Origin: Blepharisma japonicum
Taxonomy: Eukaryota; Ciliophora; Heterotrichea; Heterotrichida; Blepharismidae
Length of the DNA: 64,000 bases
Assembly: GCA_949751835.1 (NCBI GenBank)
Contig: CATKHK010000013.1
Coordinates: forward strand, 124,001 to 188,000
Direction of reading: 5' to 3'
Shown in pieces: positions 10,556-21,224 of the stretch; position 1 is the first letter of the stretch; every line of letters starts with the position of its first letter. The position numbers and the translations under genes were made by a program. The notes beneath the pieces are model-generated. The model searched no databases and was not told the origin of the DNA. It saw only the letters and a list, made by a program, of their open reading frames with translations.

Positions 10556-11953
10556 TTAAAATTCATAGTTAAAAATTTCATCACTGCTTTCTTGGCTTCT
10601 AGGAGTTAATACATCTTGAGGTGTTGCATAGCTCCCATTCATGATAGTTTGACTTTTATCATAGTTATCTTGTTTTGATTCATTTAGAGCTGCTTTTTTT
10701 GGTTTTATTTCACTGTTTTCATTAAAAGAAGCTTCTCTTATCATCATAACTTTTTCAAGTGTTTTTTTCCTCCCCGCAAGCATTTCTTCTTGATATGAAA
10801 TATTTTGAGCTTTATATTTCAATTTTTCATTTTTCAGCTTAATTCTTATAGCTTTATCTTTTAATAAAGATTTTTCTGTTTTTAATTCTTCCCATTGGAT
10901 TTTTAATTGATTTTTTTCATACTCAATTTCAAGGCTAACTTCTTTGAGATGTCTATCAATATCTTCAAACATTTCAGAAGTTTTTTCAATATCAAACCTT
11001 TTTTCTTCAATTTCTTCTTCTAGCTCTAATAAAGCATTTTCTTTTATTAATAATTTCCCTTCATATTCCACTAGTCTATCTTCGCATCCATTAATGTCTT
11101 CTATCATCATTTGGAATTTTTCATTATTTTTCCAGTAATTACCCTCATTTTCCAATATTTTTTTTTCTCTTTCTGCAAGTTGGCTGGTTTTTTCTTTTAT
11201 GTCGGATTGAATTTTCTGTAATTTTTCTCCTATTTGTTTAGACCTTTCAAGCTCTTTATCAAGGTCATTTTGGTCACTTTCTAGGTTTTTTTCTCGATTT
11301 ATGATATCTTTTAGCTTTGCAGCTATATGAGTTTCCCATTGTTGTTTTTCTTCTTCAAAAAGAAGTCTTTCTTTTGCCAACTCTTTTTCTTTTCTAAATA
11401 TTTCATCTTCTTTTGCTCTGAGGTTTTCGTTTTTTTTAGCATTAGACATATCAAGCTTCTCCTTGAGATTTTGCATTTCTGTCAATTTCTTATCAATGAT
11501 ATTCAGCTGTTTTTCTACTACTAATTGGTCTTTTTTTAATTTTTCTTGAGCTTTATTTAGTTCTCTTTTGTCTTCTTCATATTTCAATATTTTAAAATTC
11601 AAGTCTCTATCCTGCATCGGAATAACCCTAGGATGATGTGAGTTCATCTGACTTAAACTGGTATTTCTATACGATTTTTCTATTTTTTGCTTCTTCAGCT
11701 CATCGATGCAGAGATCTGATTTATTATGATCATGAAAACTGATGCTGGATTTATTTTGAAAATCTTTCAAATTTTCTTTTTGTGAAAATTCAACAACAGG
11801 AATTTCTGAAAAATTCCCTCTCGAAGTGCTTTGGATTTTTTCTTTAAATTGGCTTAAAATTGCAGGTTTATAGTCTAAGTTTATCATTGATCTTGATTTT
11901 TCTGCTCTATTTGGGGTCTCGCAATTTCTTTGAGATTTTATTTCAGAAATCAT
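10556..11953 (-). CDS. Long coiled-coil protein
   Basis: Unrecognised protein of 465 aa. Residues about 115-420 form an almost unbroken coiled coil rich in Glu, Lys and Leu (for example KDIINREKNLESDQNDLDKE). Both ends are Ser/Asn-rich and probably disordered. It has no TGA codon. It starts at an ATG and lies 37 bp downstream of the first DUF229 gene on the same strand. It converges on the EEP phosphatase with 17 bp between stop codons. It could be a cytoskeletal or basal-body component, but composition alone does not identify it. Confidence 0.85.
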   Translation of the reverse strand: MISEIKSQRNCETPNRAEKSRSMINLDYKPAILSQFKEKIQSTSRGNFSEIPVVEFSQKENLKDFQNKSSISFHDHNKSDLCIDELKKQKIEKSYRNTSLSQMNSHHPRVIPMQDRDLNFKILKYEEDKRELNKAQEKLKKDQLVVEKQLNIIDKKLTEMQNLKEKLDMSNAKKNENLRAKEDEIFRKEKELAKERLLFEEEKQQWETHIAAKLKDIINREKNLESDQNDLDKELERSKQIGEKLQKIQSDIKEKTSQLAEREKKILENEGNYWKNNEKFQMMIEDINGCEDRLVEYEGKLLIKENALLELEEEIEEKRFDIEKTSEMFEDIDRHLKEVSLEIEYEKNQLKIQWEELKTEKSLLKDKAIRIKLKNEKLKYKAQNISYQEEMLAGRKKTLEKVMMIREASFNENSEIKPKKAALNESKQDNYDKSQTIMNGSYATPQDVLTPRSQESSDEIFNYEF

Positions 11954-11990
11954 ATTAATGATTATACACTAATTTTAATTAATAAATTCT

Positions 11991-14108
11991 CTAGTCATAA
12001 TTTGTGTAGGTTTCTGAGCATATGCAAGTGTCTCCCCTTAGGCCTGCTTGAATTGCTTTTAGCTCACAAGGGCCAGCGTATTTGTCAAGCCTGGAAATGG
12101 TTAAAATCTAGATAAAGATTACTCGAATTTTGATAGGAGCTCCTCTAAATGAGTCAGTTTCAACGTTATATTTCATAGGGTCGTAGTCTAGCCTGTCAGA
12201 ATTTTCTGAGCTTACTAATATACTTGATTGGAATTTCACAGTTGGGTGGTTTTTCACAGAAATTTCTAATTTAAAAAATTCTTCGACATTGGAAATTTGA
12301 AAATTATAAACTTTTTCTATTTCATTAACCTCAATTTTTTGGCAAATATTTCCTTTTTTATGCTTGGCTGATGCATATGCTTCAGAATTTATCGTAAATT
12401 GCAACAAATCAGCCATTCTTTCAATTAGCCCTTTCAGCTCATTATCCGGCTTTTTAATAATTTTCATTTCAGTACATGAGCAATCCCAAGGATTAATCCC
12501 AGCATCATTGCATGTCCTTTCCTTTGGGGCGACTTCTTTTAGTAGGTTAATTCCATGCTTTGTGTTTTCATGGATTCCTGCAATATAAAGAAGGGTCTTT
12601 CTCAGATCCATTTTAGACGTCAATCTTTCTGTATTTAATGTAAGAACTTGGAATGCTTTATCATGTTTATCTATAAATTCACGTCTTGCAATAAAAAATA
12701 AAGAAGGGAGCTTATTTTCTTGATATGCTGGGAGATCCTTGAACCAGTTTCCATATCTCATTCCATGATCCGCATGCAAAAATAAAATAATTTCGTTATC
12801 TTTGCTATATTTAGAAAAAAAATTTTTAAGAAAATCAGTGATGTCTTCGTCCATTGTTTCTGCATGCAGTCCTGTAGCTTCATGACCACCGTTTAAATGG
12901 AGATAAAGCCATTGGCTGACTCCTTGGTTCATCTTAACAAGATTATCTGTGTAATTTAAAAGATAATAATGAGTCATATAAGGACCTAAACATCGCTGCT
13001 TTAATACTGCATCTTTATCAAACTTATAATCTGTGTACTTATAAATTGCACAGAAAAAAGGGTTTACTGTGTAATCAAAATTCGGCATTCTTCCTAATGA
13101 CCTAGGAAAATAATTATCACAATTTTCAAGCCCAAATAAGCTGATATAGCCTTTTTCTCTTAAAATATTCCATAGAGCTGTATCACCAAGGTAGTCTATA
13201 TTTTGGTCTCCATCGAAAAATTCCACGAATTTTTCGATTCCTCCAAAAATAGGTACTTGGTTGCCTACAGAATTTGGCCGTAAAATATTATGAAGTTTAA
13301 AATCAAAAGCCCAATATTGAGAATCTTCCTGATTTAATGAGTTCAAAAAATCAACTGTTTTAGGCAATTTTCTGAAAAAATGCCTTCTTGATAATGAGTC
13401 TAAAGTCAGCATCAAAATTATTTTTGGTTTTTCTTTGGTTTTGGATTTTGCATAATTATAAGCAGTCTCATTAAATCTTGGAGTCATATGGGCTTCTTTA
13501 TACCAATTATTAGGGTTTTCGTCACAAGATCCTAGTGCAAATTCTGTTTTTTGATCTAAAAGAAGTGGCTCTTCATACTTAATTGGTTCCCAGAGACTCT
13601 CAACTTCTCCTCTGAGCACTAATTTTTTATCGTTAATTGGCCCAATAATAAGCCTCCCTTTGAATTTTTCAGGACAATTCATATAAATTTTACTATCTTC
13701 TGTGCTTAAATAAACCCTGCTTTCTGTTTGGTTATTCAGATCAGAGCATTTAGGATATCCATGATAAGGAAAAACATGATTGCCTTGCTGTTTTGAATAG
13801 CCATAACTCTCAGGCTGGCATGCCAAACCTAGGCTTCTTAAATTCTCTGTATCATCAATATTAAAAATCCCAGGAGGCTTTATAGGGACTTTGGCAATCT
13901 CTGAAAAAGCGTCAGAATGATTTGATAAAGGGACGAATTTTCGAGGAGGATAAGAAACAGTGCTGATTTCCTGATTATTTGATGAATATTTAGAGGGAGT
14001 AGTATCCTCAATAAAAGCAGCAATTTTCTGTCTGTTTGTGATAACAGTGTTCCTTATATAAAGAATGCATAAGCACCCAAGAATTATCAATAAAATTTTC
14101 TTCAGCAT
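11991..14108 (-). CDS. DUF229 family sulfatase-like ectoprotein, copy 1
   Basis: Alkaline-phosphatase-superfamily protein of 700 aa, probably type II membrane-anchored (MLKKILLIILGCLCILYIRN at the N-terminus). Family landmarks are KIILMLTLDSLSRRHFFRK (metal Asp and nucleophile region), HLNGGHEATGLHAE and LFLHADHGMRYGNW (metal-binding Asp-His). Cys-rich blocks follow near the end (CNDAGINPWDCSC). The frame appears to stop at 12108, but a 15-nt intron at 12108-12122 joins a last exon of 38 residues (ISRLDKYAGPCELKAIQAG). That exon is conserved in the tandem copy. Exon 1 has no TGA codon, unlike copy 2. DUF229 proteins lack a settled substrate; an extracellular or vesicular hydrolase is inferred. 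Confidence 0.9.
12108..12122 (-). other. 15-nt intron in DUF229 copy 1
   Basis: Sense sequence GTAATCTTTATCTAG, phase 0. It is supported by conservation of the downstream exon with copy 2. Confidence 0.93.
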
Positions 14109-14555
14109 TTATAAATATACGGACTAAAGAGATTTAAGAGATTATGATGAAAATGGCCTTGGATTTATATTTACAGCTATAAATTTCATAAACAATTTTT
14201 TTCGTGATTATAATTAGATATGAACATGAGGAATATTAATTTATTAATAACCATATTGACTGATATAGAGAAATTGAATTAATAATTTATTTAAATTAAA
14301 AGAATTTGTGAAAAAATTTAAAATAAATAAATATCAGCGAATAAGAATATATTATTTTACTTTGCCATATTATCTTATATAAAAATAATGATTGATAAAT
14401 TAAATTAAATTAGTTACAAAGCCTTAAGAAATTGCCTTTCAAATAGCTGGATAGATTTTGAAAAAATAATCTGCTTAAATGAGTAATGTTTTGGCACATT
14501 TAAAAGAAGTTTATATATGCAATGCTCTATTAAGCAAAATAAATTGATATTTATT
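14109..14555. other. Spacer between tandem DUF229 genes
   Basis: Spacer of 447 bp, extremely AT-rich, with no open frame of note. It should contain the promoter of copy 1 and the 3' end of copy 2. Confidence 0.55.
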
Positions 14556-16676
14556 TTATCCTTCTTTTTTATACCCCTCTTTACAAATGCAAGTATCACC
14601 TCTAAGCCCTGCCTGAATAGCTTTAAGTTCGCAAGGACCTGCATATTTATCAAGCCTTGATATATTCAAAATCTAAATAATTTTTACTCTAATCATTATT
14701 GGTGCCTTTCTAAATGCGTCATGCTCTACGTTATATTTCACGTCATTATAATTAAATCTGTCTGAGTACTGAGAACTCACCAATATATTTGCTTGGAATT
14801 TTACTTTTGGGTAGTGCTTAACGGTCATTTCCAGCTTGAAAAACTCTTCCACATTAGAAATTTGGAAATTATAAGCTTTTTCTACATCCTTAATTTCGAT
14901 TTTTTCACAAATAATATTTTTGTCATGCTTTTCCGAAGCATAACTTTCTGTATTTATTGTAGCTTGAACTTGATCTGCAAGTCTGAATATAAAATCTTCT
15001 AATTCTTGGTCGGGCTCTTCTATAAGTTTCATTTCCCTACATGAACAGTCCCATGGCTCAATTCCTGCCTTCTCACAAGTTCTGCCTTTATGGGCGACGT
15101 CTTCAAATAAATTAACACCATATTTTGTATTTTCCTTAATTCCAGCAAGATAAAGTACGGTCTTCCTTAAGTCCATTTTTGAGGTCAATCTTTGAGTATT
15201 TAATGTAAGCGCAGAATAGGTTTTAACATTTTGTTCTATAAACTCTCTTCCAGCTATTACAAACAGTCCCGGAAGTTTGTTTTCTTGATATGCTGGGAGA
15301 TCTTTATATCAGTTTCCATATCTCATTCCATGATCTGCGTGCAAAAACATAATGATATCATTGTCTTTTCCAAAATCGGTAAGGAATTTTTTGACAAAGT
15401 CCATCACATCGTCATCCATTGTTTCTGCATGTAAGCCTGTAGCTTCATGGGCGCCATTTAGATGAAGATAAAGCCACATGTTAACACCTTGGTTCATTTT
15501 GGCAAGATTATAGGTATAATTAAGAGGGTAATAATGAGTCATATATGCTCCAAGGCATCTCTGTTTTAGAACAGCTTCTTTATCGAATTTGTAGTCTGTG
15601 TATTTGTAGACTGCACAAAAAAATTGGTTTATTGCGTAGTCGACATTTGGCTTTCTGCCTAGGGATTTTGGAAAATAATTATCGCAGTTTTCAAGACCAA
15701 AGAGACTTATGTATCCTTTTTCTCTTAGAATATTTCAAAGAGCTTTATCCCCTAAGTAATCCACATTTTGGTCTCCTTCAAAAGTCTCAACAAACCTATC
15801 TTTTCCACCAAAAATAGGAACCTGATTTCCAACAGAATTCGGGCCCAGAATATTGTGTAATTTAAAATCAAAAGCCCAATAATCTGACTCATTGTGGTTC
15901 AAAGAGTTCAAAAAGTCAATAGTTTTTGGCATTTTTCTGAAAAAATGTCTGCGAGACATCGAATCTAGCGTCAGCATAAAAATAATTTTGGGCTTTCCTT
16001 CAGTCCTATTTTTAGCATAATCATATGCTGTTTTATTAAACTGCGGATTCATGTTCGCTTGTATAAGGTAAGCTGATTTGCTGCTATCGCACGATCCTAA
16101 TGCAAATTCTACTTCCTTGTCTATAGGCTCTGGCTCCTCATAGTCTCAGACCTCCCAAAAGTCTTCAATTTCATCTCTCAAAACTAATTTTTTATCATTT
16201 GTTGGTCCAAATAAAAATCTACCCTTATAGTTTCCTGGGCAGTTCATATATAATTTATCTTCCTCGGTGTCTACATAAATATAGCTCTCAGTCAAATTTG
16301 TTACAACAGGACATTTTGGGTATCCATGGTGGGGAAATATTTTGTCTCCTTGGTCAATGGTATATCCATAGATTTCTGGCTGGCAGGCAAGATTTAAGCT
16401 TCTTAATGATTCTGTATCATCGATTTTAAAAATTGGTGGAGGTCTATCATCAGTGAAATAACTAGAAGAATTGAATTCTTCAGTGTCATTATCTGAAATA
16501 GTCGGTCCATGATAGGGATACGAAACAGTGCTAATTTTCGGATTATTAGAGGAATATTTCGGAGGGGTGACTTCATTAATGAAGTCTACGATTTGTCTTC
16601 GGTTCTCAATAACAAAACTTCTGATGTAAAAAAGACAAATTCCTAAGAGAGTTATTATCAAAACCTTTTTAATCAT
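14556..16676 (-). CDS. DUF229 family sulfatase-like ectoprotein, copy 2
   Basis: Tandem paralogue of the gene at 11991-14108, 701 aa, same order of motifs: N-terminal anchor (IKKVLIITLLGICLFYIRSF), IFMLTLDSMSRRHFFRK, HLNGAHEATGLHAE, FLHADHGMRYGNW and CEKAGIEPWDCSC. A 15-nt intron at 14673-14687 sits at exactly the same place as in copy 1 and leads to the conserved last exon (RLDKYAGPCELKAIQAGLRG). At least three Trp codons are TGA here (near 15309, 15735 and 16146); at two of them copy 1 has TGG, direct evidence for the code. The two copies are clearly diverged, so the duplication is not recent. Confidence 0.9.
14673..14687 (-). other. 15-nt intron in DUF229 copy 2
   Basis: Sense sequence GTAAAAATTATTTAG, phase 0, at the same position as the intron of copy 1. 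Confidence 0.93.
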
Positions 16677-16960
16677 TATTATGCCATTCTAGAATTAAGA
16701 TAATAATTAGCTCAACAAGAAAAAATTTGACTGGCTTATTTTTATCATTATTAGATAATAGGATTATAGAACTTACTAAAATGAGAAAATAAAATCTAAA
16801 AATTATCTATATAATGCCTTTTTAAGAAAATTCAAACCGATCTATTCTATTGGTGAATTAATATGAATTTTACATTTTTGTATACTTCAAATAAATTATT
16901 TTTCTTCTAAATAGAACTAAAATTATTAAATTTAAATTAACATTTTCTTACTGTCCTAAA

Positions 16961-17701
16961 ATGCTTTACGATTGAGATGGTGCAACTCCATGCAAATTTC
17001 AAGGAGGAAAAAAAATTACAGGTCCAATTTCGCTGCCAGAAGTCAGAATTAAAGGATTAATAGAAGAAACAAGCAAAGGAATCGAAACATTAAAAGGTAG
17101 AAGGCATTTTGATATAGCTGAATGTACTAATGTCTTGGAATGGAAGCCTTGTTTTAAAAAAGTTAACGGAAATTTCATTAGCACTTGAGAAAAGAAAAGC
17201 GAATTTGATATAAAGCCAGCAAAACCAAGACCTGATAAAAAGCGTATAAGATTTTTCCCTCTTTATGACAAACTTCAACATGAAGCGACTTTTAACAGCA
17301 AAGCTGCTTCCATAGGAAATGACAGAAAAGACTCCTCAAATAATGAGAATGACATATACGAAAAATTTATTGGGAAAAATAAATTATTTCCTGAAATAGA
17401 TAATAAAACATATAGGTTTTCAATCGGAGCAGTAAATGAAAAATCAAGGAGAATTAATAAAAATTTTCATAATATTGGAGGAATAGTTGTTGGTAGCACA
17501 ATATCTAATAAAAGCAAAAGTATAACTCCAAGCTCTATCCAGTCAACTAGTCCGTACAGAACAAAATGGAACGATAAGGTGAAAATTATGAAAGCAGAAG
17601 AAGAAAACCGTGCAGTGAGTTCTCTAATTGAATGAGAAAAAACGACCTTAAAAGAGCTAAACCCTAAATACATAGACCCTGATATCTCAGACGAAGACTA
17701 A
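16961..17701 (+). CDS. Unrecognised 246-aa protein, visible only with TGA as Trp
   Basis: Reading from ATG 16961 to TAA 17699-17701 gives an uninterrupted 246-aa protein if TGA is Trp (early MLYDWDGATPCKFQGG, then STWEKK and LIEWEKTT). Under the standard code no long frame is visible here on this strand. The N-terminal 80 residues look folded (PISLPEVRIKGLIEETSKG, then TNVLEWKPCFKKVNG). The middle is basic and Ser/Asn-rich. A Trp-containing helix-like segment and an acidic tail (DPDISDED) end the protein. It converges on the gene at 17724 with 22 bp between them. No family is recognised. Confidence 0.78.
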
Positions 17702-17723
17702 AATTCGCATAATTACAATAATT

Positions 17724-18203
17724 TTATATTAATTTAGGCTTCACATATGATCTAGAGTTTTTAACTTTTTGATAAATATCACCCCAACTTATTTTTTTCG
17801 GCAAATTTGCTAATGGTGGCTGCTTGGGTGGACTCTTACTGACTCCAGCCCTTTTTTCAATCCCCATGCTAGATTTGGACCTCATTAAATTTGCACTTTT
17901 CAGCCTAGCAGTTTGCAATCTCGCTGTAATTTCTTCATTTTTCTTTTCATTCTCCAGTTCTGCTGTAAACTCTTTTACCCTCAGAGTGCTTAAATTTTTT
18001 CTTGAAGTACTTTTAACTCTCGAAAGATTTTTAACTTTTTTATAAAAGCTTGTTTTTGACATTCCCAATCTCAAACTTTCATTGGCATCATCCACATTTT
18101 TGATTTTTTTTAGCCTTTCTACGAGTTCGTTATAATCAAAACTCACTCCATATACGTTCTTACCATTCTCCGAATTTCTTTGAAGTAATAAATTTTTAAT
18201 CAT
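17724..18203 (-). CDS. Small basic protein, paralogue of the gene at 4626-5192
   Basis: Unrecognised protein of 159 aa. The N-terminal block NVYGVSFDYNELVERLKKI matches DSYGVHFEYHDLCARLLAL in the gene at 4626-5192 (shared YGV-x-F-x-Y-x2-L-x2-RL). The middle is Lys/Arg/Ser-rich and partly helical (EFTAELENEKKNEEITARLQ). The end holds a short motif KISWGDIYQKVKNSR. It has no membrane segment. It lies 20 bp upstream of the calreticulin stop side on the same strand. It probably belongs to a lineage-specific family defined by the YGV block. Confidence 0.75.
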   Translation of the reverse strand: MIKNLLLQRNSENGKNVYGVSFDYNELVERLKKIKNVDDANESLRLGMSKTSFYKKVKNLSRVKSTSRKNLSTLRVKEFTAELENEKKNEEITARLQTARLKSANLMRSKSSMGIEKRAGVSKSPPKQPPLANLPKKISWGDIYQKVKNSRSYVKPKLI

Positions 18204-18223
18204 TATAAATAATCTAATTTTAT

Positions 18224-19369
18224 TTAAAGGTCTTCTCTTCCTTCAAAGTCGTGCTCTTCAGGCTCTTCTGGCTTAGGTCTTTTAGCTTCTTCAGCGTCGT
18301 CGTAGGCTTTCTTTGCATCAGGTTCTCCAGCTTTTCTATAAGCGAAAGTTTTTTCTGAAAATGCTTTGGCTTCTTCGACGCTGTCGGTAACAATGATATT
18401 GTCGAAAATCATCCCTGAAGTGACCTGCCAGAGCTCAATACCGATGCCTCCATAAGTTCCGAAAGCATGTAAGTTAGGCTCTTCAACATAGTCAGGGTTA
18501 GGGATCAGTGGAGCAGTCCATGGACCTTTGTAGCCTGGGTTTGGTATCATTTTAGGCCTCCATTCACCTTTGTAGTCAGGGTTAGGGATCATTGGAGCTT
18601 TCCATTCACCGTCTTTTTCTTCCCAGTCTTCAGGCTTAGATGCGTTAGGGTCTGGAATAAGTTCAGGAATATCGTCCCAACCTTCTGGCTTCTTGTCCTC
18701 TGGGTCTGGTAAAGTTGGCTCATCTACCCAATCATCTGGCTTCTTAGCGCTTGGATCTTTGATTTCTTTTTTAGGCAAAATGTCCCAATGCTCTTCCAGT
18801 TTTCCTTTGGAGACTTCTTGGTTGTCAATTAAAAATTCATAGGTGTTATCTGGGTGGAAAATCGCTGTGTATTGGTGTGTGAAGCTGTCTATTTCACATC
18901 TGAATCTTTTTGTGTTGAGGAAATTCTTTCCTTTGTAGGCAACAATGAGGTGGGTCTTTTTTTCGCTTCCACAGATATCAGGACCGAACATGATTAAATA
19001 TGGAGTGTCTCCACCAAAAGTGCTTTGATCGAATCCATCTGGAAGGATCTTAATGTAGCCTCCACCACAGTCCACGTTTCTTTCCATCTTTACTGTGTAT
19101 TGCACAACAAGAGGCTTTCCTTGGTTTGAGAAGCTTGGGAATTTGGTTGAGATCCCATAGAATCTGTAGTCTTCAGTGGTCTGGAGACCTTGATCCTTTT
19201 CAGCATCTACATGCCAATCTCCTGCTGATCTTCTGAATTTGGCTTGAGACCCGTCAGTTTTCCAGTTAGAATTCACCCATCTGGACTCCCAATTAGCGTC
19301 AAACTCTTCTTGGAAGTAGACTGTTGCTGATACGAGAGATGCTAAAAATAAGGGTACTGCCCACTTCAT
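18224..19369 (-). CDS. Calreticulin
   Basis: ER lectin chaperone and Ca2+ store protein, 381 aa. Residues 1-15 are a signal peptide (MKWAVPLFLASLVSA), after which the mature start YFQEEFDANWESRW is typical of calreticulin. Globular-domain signatures include CGGGYIKILP and PYLIMFGPDICG. The P-domain shows the three acidic repeats (PDDWVDEPTLPDP, PEGWDDIPELIPDP, PEDWEEKDGEW) and three IPNPDYKGEW-type repeats. The C-domain is acidic but short, with no transmembrane segment, which excludes calnexin. The last four residues are REDL, not the usual KDEL or HDEL. No TGA codon occurs in the gene. Confidence 0.96.
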   Translation of the reverse strand: MKWAVPLFLASLVSATVYFQEEFDANWESRWVNSNWKTDGSQAKFRRSAGDWHVDAEKDQGLQTTEDYRFYGISTKFPSFSNQGKPLVVQYTVKMERNVDCGGGYIKILPDGFDQSTFGGDTPYLIMFGPDICGSEKKTHLIVAYKGKNFLNTKRFRCEIDSFTHQYTAIFHPDNTYEFLIDNQEVSKGKLEEHWDILPKKEIKDPSAKKPDDWVDEPTLPDPEDKKPEGWDDIPELIPDPNASKPEDWEEKDGEWKAPMIPNPDYKGEWRPKMIPNPGYKGPWTAPLIPNPDYVEEPNLHAFGTYGGIGIELWQVTSGMIFDNIIVTDSVEEAKAFSEKTFAYRKAGEPDAKKAYDDAEEAKRPKPEEPEEHDFEGREDL

Positions 19370-20296
19370 TTTTATATACGTGGAACTTTATTATGTATCA
19401 TTTTGAAAATTCATGGAGAATTTATTATTTTATATGGAATAATAGAGAAAAACAGACTTAGAAGGTTATGCATTGTTATATGATGTTAAAGTCCAAAATA
19501 AAATTTTGATCTTCGAGAAACTCTCTTTCTAGACTGAACGATTTGATAAAAACAAAGGATTAAAAATCATAAATTTGACAATAAGGATGTAAATGAAATA
19601 ATTGTAAAATAGCACAATCAATATGCTTAAGCGAAAAAATCAAAAATTGCTTACACAGGCCAACTTCTGTATTAAAATTTGATTTTCTCAGTAATTTACA
19701 TCTTTAACCTCCTAAAGCAATTATACATCTTTTTCTTAGTTGTGTAATCCAAAGTTTGATTAACAGAAAATTCTCAATGCGTAACAATTTCAGTGTTAAT
19801 AGACTTCAAAATAATAAATTATATCATTGTAAAGAATGAGTTACTTAAATTTTACCCAAAATAAGACAATAATAGTAATAAATTTAATATAAAAAGAGTT
19901 GCTTTATGATGCTTATTTGAGATAAAAAGCTTTAAAAGCCAAGCCAAGCCTTAACATTTCTTGGTAAGCTTATTCTATTTGCAATTTTTCAAAAATCTTT
20001 TTAAATATGTCTCAAATTCAAAGTTTGTAAATTGCAAATTTTGAAAAATTATGCAAGTTTATTTTTGTTTTCCATTTTTATGCAAAGCTTCCAATAAAAA
20101 ACTGATTTTACTTTTTCTTTCATATTAATTATCCAAAATAAATTCATTAAACCTTAAATTTTATGATTTATTTACATAGAGAGTTTAATTCAAATAATTC
20201 GCCTTCACTGATCAAAATTATCATTAACTTTACAATCAGAATGTGGGATAAAAAATATGACTATTAAAGCAAATCCATTTATAGTAATACAAAACC
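19370..20296. other. Long intergenic region, no gene seen
   Basis: The longest gene-free stretch (927 bp), between divergent calreticulin and a RING gene. Reading TGA as Trp and allowing 15-nt introns, I see no convincing gene. It contains an imperfect inverted repeat at 19979-20056 and a short GCCAAGCCAAGCC repeat near 19939. It may hold two promoters or an unrecognised RNA gene. Confidence 0.5.
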
Positions 20297-21175
20297 ATGC
20301 AAAAAACACTCATCAATACACCAATAAACTTGAAGTTCAAGGATGGAGATCTCCAACTTCAGTCGCTCCAGCAGATAACCTCTGTTCCCTATATTTCAGA
20401 ATTATATTACGAGAGATTAACTTTAATAGATGAGTTTCCTTACTTGATTTTCCTTTTCAATGAGTCAATGGTGACTCACATTTGTGCATTATTCAGCGAA
20501 GTCACAGATTCTGATCAGACTAAAGCTTCACTACACTTTATTGAAAGAATGCTTTCACAAGGAATAGACTCAAGCGGCCATATAATGATGGCTGAATTTA
20601 TTAACCCTTCAAATGATTTTATCTATTTGATGGCTCATGTGTCAGATCGTCCCGGACTTGGATCATTTTTTGACGGCTATAAGTTTGCATTATTTAAATT
20701 TACTATCAGCGAGTTATTTGGAGAACATGCTGCTCAGTACATGAATTACATTAAATGGCTCAGAATTGAAAATCAAATGCAAATAAACGCATTCCGAGGG
20801 CTAAAGGACGAATTTGCTGAAAAAGTAAATGAGCAAAACAGCTATTTTCAAAGCGGTCTCAACCTGTGCAAAGAAATCAAAGAAAGAGACGAAAATATCT
20901 TAAAGACACAAGAAGTAATAAGAAACCTAAATATAGAGCTAGAAGAGCAGCATACACAAATAAAGGCAGAAGAACTTAAAATAGAGTGCTATTTTTGTGG
21001 ACAGTCCTTAAAAAAAGTAATTTTCCTTCCATGCAACCATATTGTAACCTGCAAAGACTGCTGTGAAAGAAAAATGAATTTAAAAATCAATTCAAAAGTT
21101 AACCGGAGAATTACATCTATTTTATGTCCAATATGCAAAGCAAAAATCCGTGAAGCACACGAAATATATTTTTAG
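20297..21175 (+). CDS. C-terminal RING-finger protein
   Basis: Putative E3 ubiquitin ligase of 292 aa. The last 60 residues form a C3HC4 RING of the type found at the end of IAP and MGRN proteins (IECYFCGQSLKKVIFLPCNH, then CKDCC and ILCPICKAKI). Before it lies a coiled coil (residues about 170-225, LNIELEEQHTQIKAEELK). The N-terminal 160 residues look like a folded domain of unknown type (FLFNESMVTHICALFSEV). The start is the first ATG after in-frame stops. There is no TGA codon and no intron. The substrate is unknown; the N-terminal domain was not recognised. Confidence 0.85.
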   Translation: MQKTLINTPINLKFKDGDLQLQSLQQITSVPYISELYYERLTLIDEFPYLIFLFNESMVTHICALFSEVTDSDQTKASLHFIERMLSQGIDSSGHIMMAEFINPSNDFIYLMAHVSDRPGLGSFFDGYKFALFKFTISELFGEHAAQYMNYIKWLRIENQMQINAFRGLKDEFAEKVNEQNSYFQSGLNLCKEIKERDENILKTQEVIRNLNIELEEQHTQIKAEELKIECYFCGQSLKKVIFLPCNHIVTCKDCCERKMNLKINSKVNRRITSILCPICKAKIREAHEIYF

Positions 21176-21224
21176 AAAATTTCATAAAAATTAACTTTAA
21201 AGTTAAAAATATACTTAATGATAT

